A stretch of DNA of 64,000 bases. Origin: Ammoniphilus oxalaticus. GTDB taxonomy: Bacteria > Bacillota > Bacilli > Aneurinibacillales > RAOX-1. Below, in pieces: positions 61,912 to 64,000 of the stretch. Every line of letters begins with the position of its first letter. Position 1 is the stretch's first letter. The stretch lies in NCBI RefSeq assembly GCF_003609605.1, contig NZ_MCHY01000007.1:62001-126000 (forward strand), written 5' to 3'. A program made the position numbers and the translations under genes. The notes beneath the pieces are model-generated. The model worked only from the letters and a program-made list of their open reading frames with translations. It ran no database searches and was not told the origin of the DNA.

Positions 61912-61952
61912 AAGAACCCCTCCTGTTACGATCTCCGAAAGGAGGGGTTCTT
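61912..61952 (+). terminator. Terminator after the formamidase gene
   Basis: AAGAACCCCTCCT (61912-61924) pairs perfectly with AGGAGGGGTTCTT (61940-61952). There is little T run, so termination may be partial. Confidence 0.7.
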
Positions 61953-62061
61953 ACACATTACAAACTTGACACAATGGCGAGAGAGTCGTCTGCCTATTAT
62001 TTTCAGAAAGTTATAAAGAGTGGGAATATTAAATGTGGGTAAGGGAAATGAGGAGGAGTTT

Positions 62062-63669
62062 ATGGGTATTGATATGACGCAAGTCGGTCTTCCGGATTTG
62101 TCGATCCTCACATGGGGACTGGCTGCTCTCCCGGTTATTGTTGTACTGACGTTAATGATGGGTTTCAAAATGAGCGGCGCTCGCGCCGGTGTGATTGCTT
62201 GGTTGGTGGCGTTAGCGGTTGCGTACTTTACGTTTGGCGGTGGAATTGAAGTTGTTGCAAGTGGCACAGCGAAAGGGCTTTGGACGACCATCTTTGTCCT
62301 GTTTATCATTTGGTCTTCGATGTATATGTATAACATTGTTGACTTAACGGGCAGTTTCAAAGTGATTGCCGCCACGTTTACAAAATTAACAAACGGAAAT
62401 AAAATGTTGCAATTGTTGATTTTGGGATGGGCCTTCCCCACGTTTGTTCAAGGAGTATGTGGATTCGGTGTTCCGGTTGCGGTTGCGACGCCGTTGTTGA
62501 TTGGTCTTGGCTTTAGCCCGATTACAGCGGTGGTAACGACCTTGCTCGGACACTCCTGGGGAATCACGTTTGGTTCGCTTGGAGCATCTTACTCGGTTTT
62601 ACTATCTTTAAGTCCGGTTGAAGCGGCTCCGATGGCGTTTTGGGGCTCGATCTTTATCGCTTTCGGCGGTGTGATTACAGGATTCTGTATTTTACACAAC
62701 TATGGTAAAGGCGCGGCGCTTCGAGAAGGAACAGTAGCTGTTCTTTTCTTATCCATTGTAATGGGACTTGCGCTGATTGCCACTTGTTTCGTTTCACCAA
62801 ACGTTGGTTGTTTTGTTGCGGGAGGCGTCGGGTTGATCGCGGGAAGCTTTGTCTTGCCGAAATTTAAAGCCTACCGTCCTGCAGCGGATGCTCCGCCATT
62901 GAAAGAGGACCCCGAAGTTGCGGGGAAGTCTTTTATAGACGCATTCTCGGCTTATATCATTTTGATTGTCGTCGTGTTTGCTGTTTACTTAATCGCCCCA
63001 GTCAAAACATTTTTGGATCAGTTTCAGTTGGGTCTCCCGTTTATGGAAACAGTTACCTCCTTTGGTTACGCTCAAGAGGCGGCGGCTAAATACTCCGCTC
63101 TTAAAATTTTAACAACACCAGGCACCTTGATCGTCGTCTCTTGTATTCTTGCTGCTGCATACTACAAATCAAAGGGTTTCCTACCGCAAGGGGCATTTAA
63201 AACAGCCTGGGAAAGAACATTGAATCAGTCTTTGGGAGCAACAGCTACGATCATTTCGATGACGATGATGGCCGTATTGATGACGGCAAGCGGGTTGACC
63301 ACATATTTAGCTTACGGAATTGCCGTAGCAACGGGCTCGCTGTTTCCATTGTTATCTCCGTTCATTGGTATTTTGGGAGGATTCGTGACAAGCTCGGGGA
63401 CGTCTTCCAACATCTTATTTACCGGATTGCAATATGAGGTGGCAACGATCTTGAGCATCTCAGCAACGATTATTTTAGCTGCTCAGACAACGGGCTCATC
63501 GCTTTCTAACTCGTTTTCTCCAGGTAATGCGGCCTTAGGAGCTGGTGTTTCTGGCTTGTCGGGTCAAGAAGGCGAAATATTAAAAGTAACGCTCGTCTAT
63601 AACATTGTACAGGGCTTACTCGTTGGTATTCTCGCGTTTGCTCTGATCGGACTCGGAATGGGTCTCTAG
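62062..63669 (+). CDS. L-lactate permease family transporter (LctP/GlcA type)
   Basis: 535-aa carrier with 12-14 membrane segments that imports lactate or glycolate with protons. TFVQGVCGFGVPVAVATPLLIG, GHSWGITFGSLGASYSVL (two parts) and FVTSSGTSSNILFTGLQ are the conserved blocks of the family. ATG 62062 has GAGGAGGAG five to seven bases upstream; the longer GTG reading is unsupported. It lies 175 bases after the formamidase gene, with a terminator between. Confidence 0.9.
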   Translation: MGIDMTQVGLPDLSILTWGLAALPVIVVLTLMMGFKMSGARAGVIAWLVALAVAYFTFGGGIEVVASGTAKGLWTTIFVLFIIWSSMYMYNIVDLTGSFKVIAATFTKLTNGNKMLQLLILGWAFPTFVQGVCGFGVPVAVATPLLIGLGFSPITAVVTTLLGHSWGITFGSLGASYSVLLSLSPVEAAPMAFWGSIFIAFGGVITGFCILHNYGKGAALREGTVAVLFLSIVMGLALIATCFVSPNVGCFVAGGVGLIAGSFVLPKFKAYRPAADAPPLKEDPEVAGKSFIDAFSAYIILIVVVFAVYLIAPVKTFLDQFQLGLPFMETVTSFGYAQEAAAKYSALKILTTPGTLIVVSCILAAAYYKSKGFLPQGAFKTAWERTLNQSLGATATIISMTMMAVLMTASGLTTYLAYGIAVATGSLFPLLSPFIGILGGFVTSSGTSSNILFTGLQYEVATILSISATIILAAQTTGSSLSNSFSPGNAALGAGVSGLSGQEGEILKVTLVYNIVQGLLVGILAFALIGLGMGL

Positions 63670-63678
63670 GGCAGATGG

Positions 63679-63727
63679 CTTGCGCTTTCAATTGTTGCAG
63701 CATACAGTTGGAAGCGCAAGTTTTTTT
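63679..63727 (+). terminator. Terminator after the permease gene
   Basis: CTTGCGCTT (63679-63687) pairs with AAGCGCAAG (63712-63720), with further inner pairs and a T7 tail. Confidence 0.9.
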
Positions 63728-63928
63728 GCATGAGAATTGATAGGTTAGGAAATTTCTTTTTATGAAAAGGGGGCTTAGAGGAGCCTCTTTTTGCGATGGT
63801 TGGGTCAAACAGTCACGGGTAAAATCGCCCTGCACCTTTTTTGCTCACTAGGATTTAACATAGATAAACAATATATCAGTAGAGATACACTTTTCCCTCG
63901 TGTCCAGTTGACGGTCCCTGATGCCGAT

Positions 63929-64000
63929 TCAAAACTCAGGAAATCCTTTAATAAAGTCACGAAAAGCGCCACTATTCTCACGAACTCCCGCGCTAAACTC
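63929..64000 (-). CDS. Possible 3' end of a gene cut by the window edge
   Basis: On the minus strand a frame enters from beyond base 64000 and reads EFSAGVRENSGAFRDFIKG to a stop at 63929. It is too short to identify. Bases 63728-63928 show no other gene. A transposase or other mobile element is possible but unproven. Confidence 0.3.
   Translation of the reverse strand, partial: EFSAGVRENSGAFRDFIKGFPEF

Noticed and set aside
63728-64000. Insertion sequence at the right edge
   Set aside because: The frame at the edge is too short to identify and no terminal inverted repeats are visible.

Overview
The window reads as chromosomal DNA of an endospore-forming, aerobic or facultative Gram-positive bacterium (Bacillales type). 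The evidence is a germinant-receptor operon, SpoVK-like, YIEGIA-type and TraR/DksA-YteA-type genes, strong GGAGG ribosome sites, Bacillus-style CtsR, CIRCE and Fur sites, and a ModA/ModB/ModC set with a YvgK-like regulator. Base composition looks moderate (mid-40s % GC by eye). The genus cannot be fixed from sequence alone. I see no prophage, CRISPR array or complete insertion sequence.

Layout. 1-9.5 kb: edge of an acyl-CoA dehydrogenase-like gene, aldo/keto reductase, LacI-family regulator with nagB, azlCD, pncB, two small regulatory or hypothetical genes, a cation/proton antiporter and a nitroreductase. 9.6-20 kb: a germinant-receptor operon (A, C, small D-like, B) running without a gap into a three-subunit xanthine dehydrogenase, then a Q-rich gene and two cofactor-maturation genes. 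20-25.3 kb: YIEGIA pair, two-component system, small zinc protein, membrane protein plus CcdA- and ResA-like thiol-redox genes. 25.3-35.2 kb: SpoVK-like ATPase, FAD oxidoreductase, DUF2203, a broken DMT transporter, GntR regulator with an M20 amidohydrolase, flavohemoglobin, SDR. 35.3-38.2 kb: five tRNAs and an accessory patch with a frameshifted lipoprotein, a second lipoprotein and a remnant. 38.4-43.7 kb: chemoreceptor and molybdate transport with a divergent regulator. 43.8-50.1 kb: secreted protein, ABC exporter, two-component system, MFS transporter. 50.1-54.7 kb: heat-shock genes clpE and htpG. 54.7-64 kb: Fur-controlled acyltransferase, a minus-strand structured RNA, allantoinase-like gene, PadR/SEDS/secreted-protein unit, formamidase and an LctP-type permease.

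How parts fit. A purine/ureide catabolic theme recurs: xanthine dehydrogenase with MobA-like and XdhC-like maturation factors, molybdate uptake for its cofactor, an allantoinase-like enzyme, an allantoate or N-carbamoyl amidohydrolase, and a formamidase. They are scattered, not in one operon, so the link is inference. Stress control is textbook for clpE (two CtsR boxes on the promoter) and has a CIRCE element in front of htpG.

The most notable observations are: three 10-bp-spaced ATAACTA repeats on the modA promoter; a minus-strand RNA with a long terminator between convergent genes; a HAAS-SEDS fusion under PadR control with a secreted partner; the germination-to-xanthine-dehydrogenase junction; an interlocked inverted-repeat pair upstream of the SpoVK-like gene; and three single-lesion genes (nonsense in the DMT transporter, frameshifts in a lipoprotein and possibly in the MobA-like gene).
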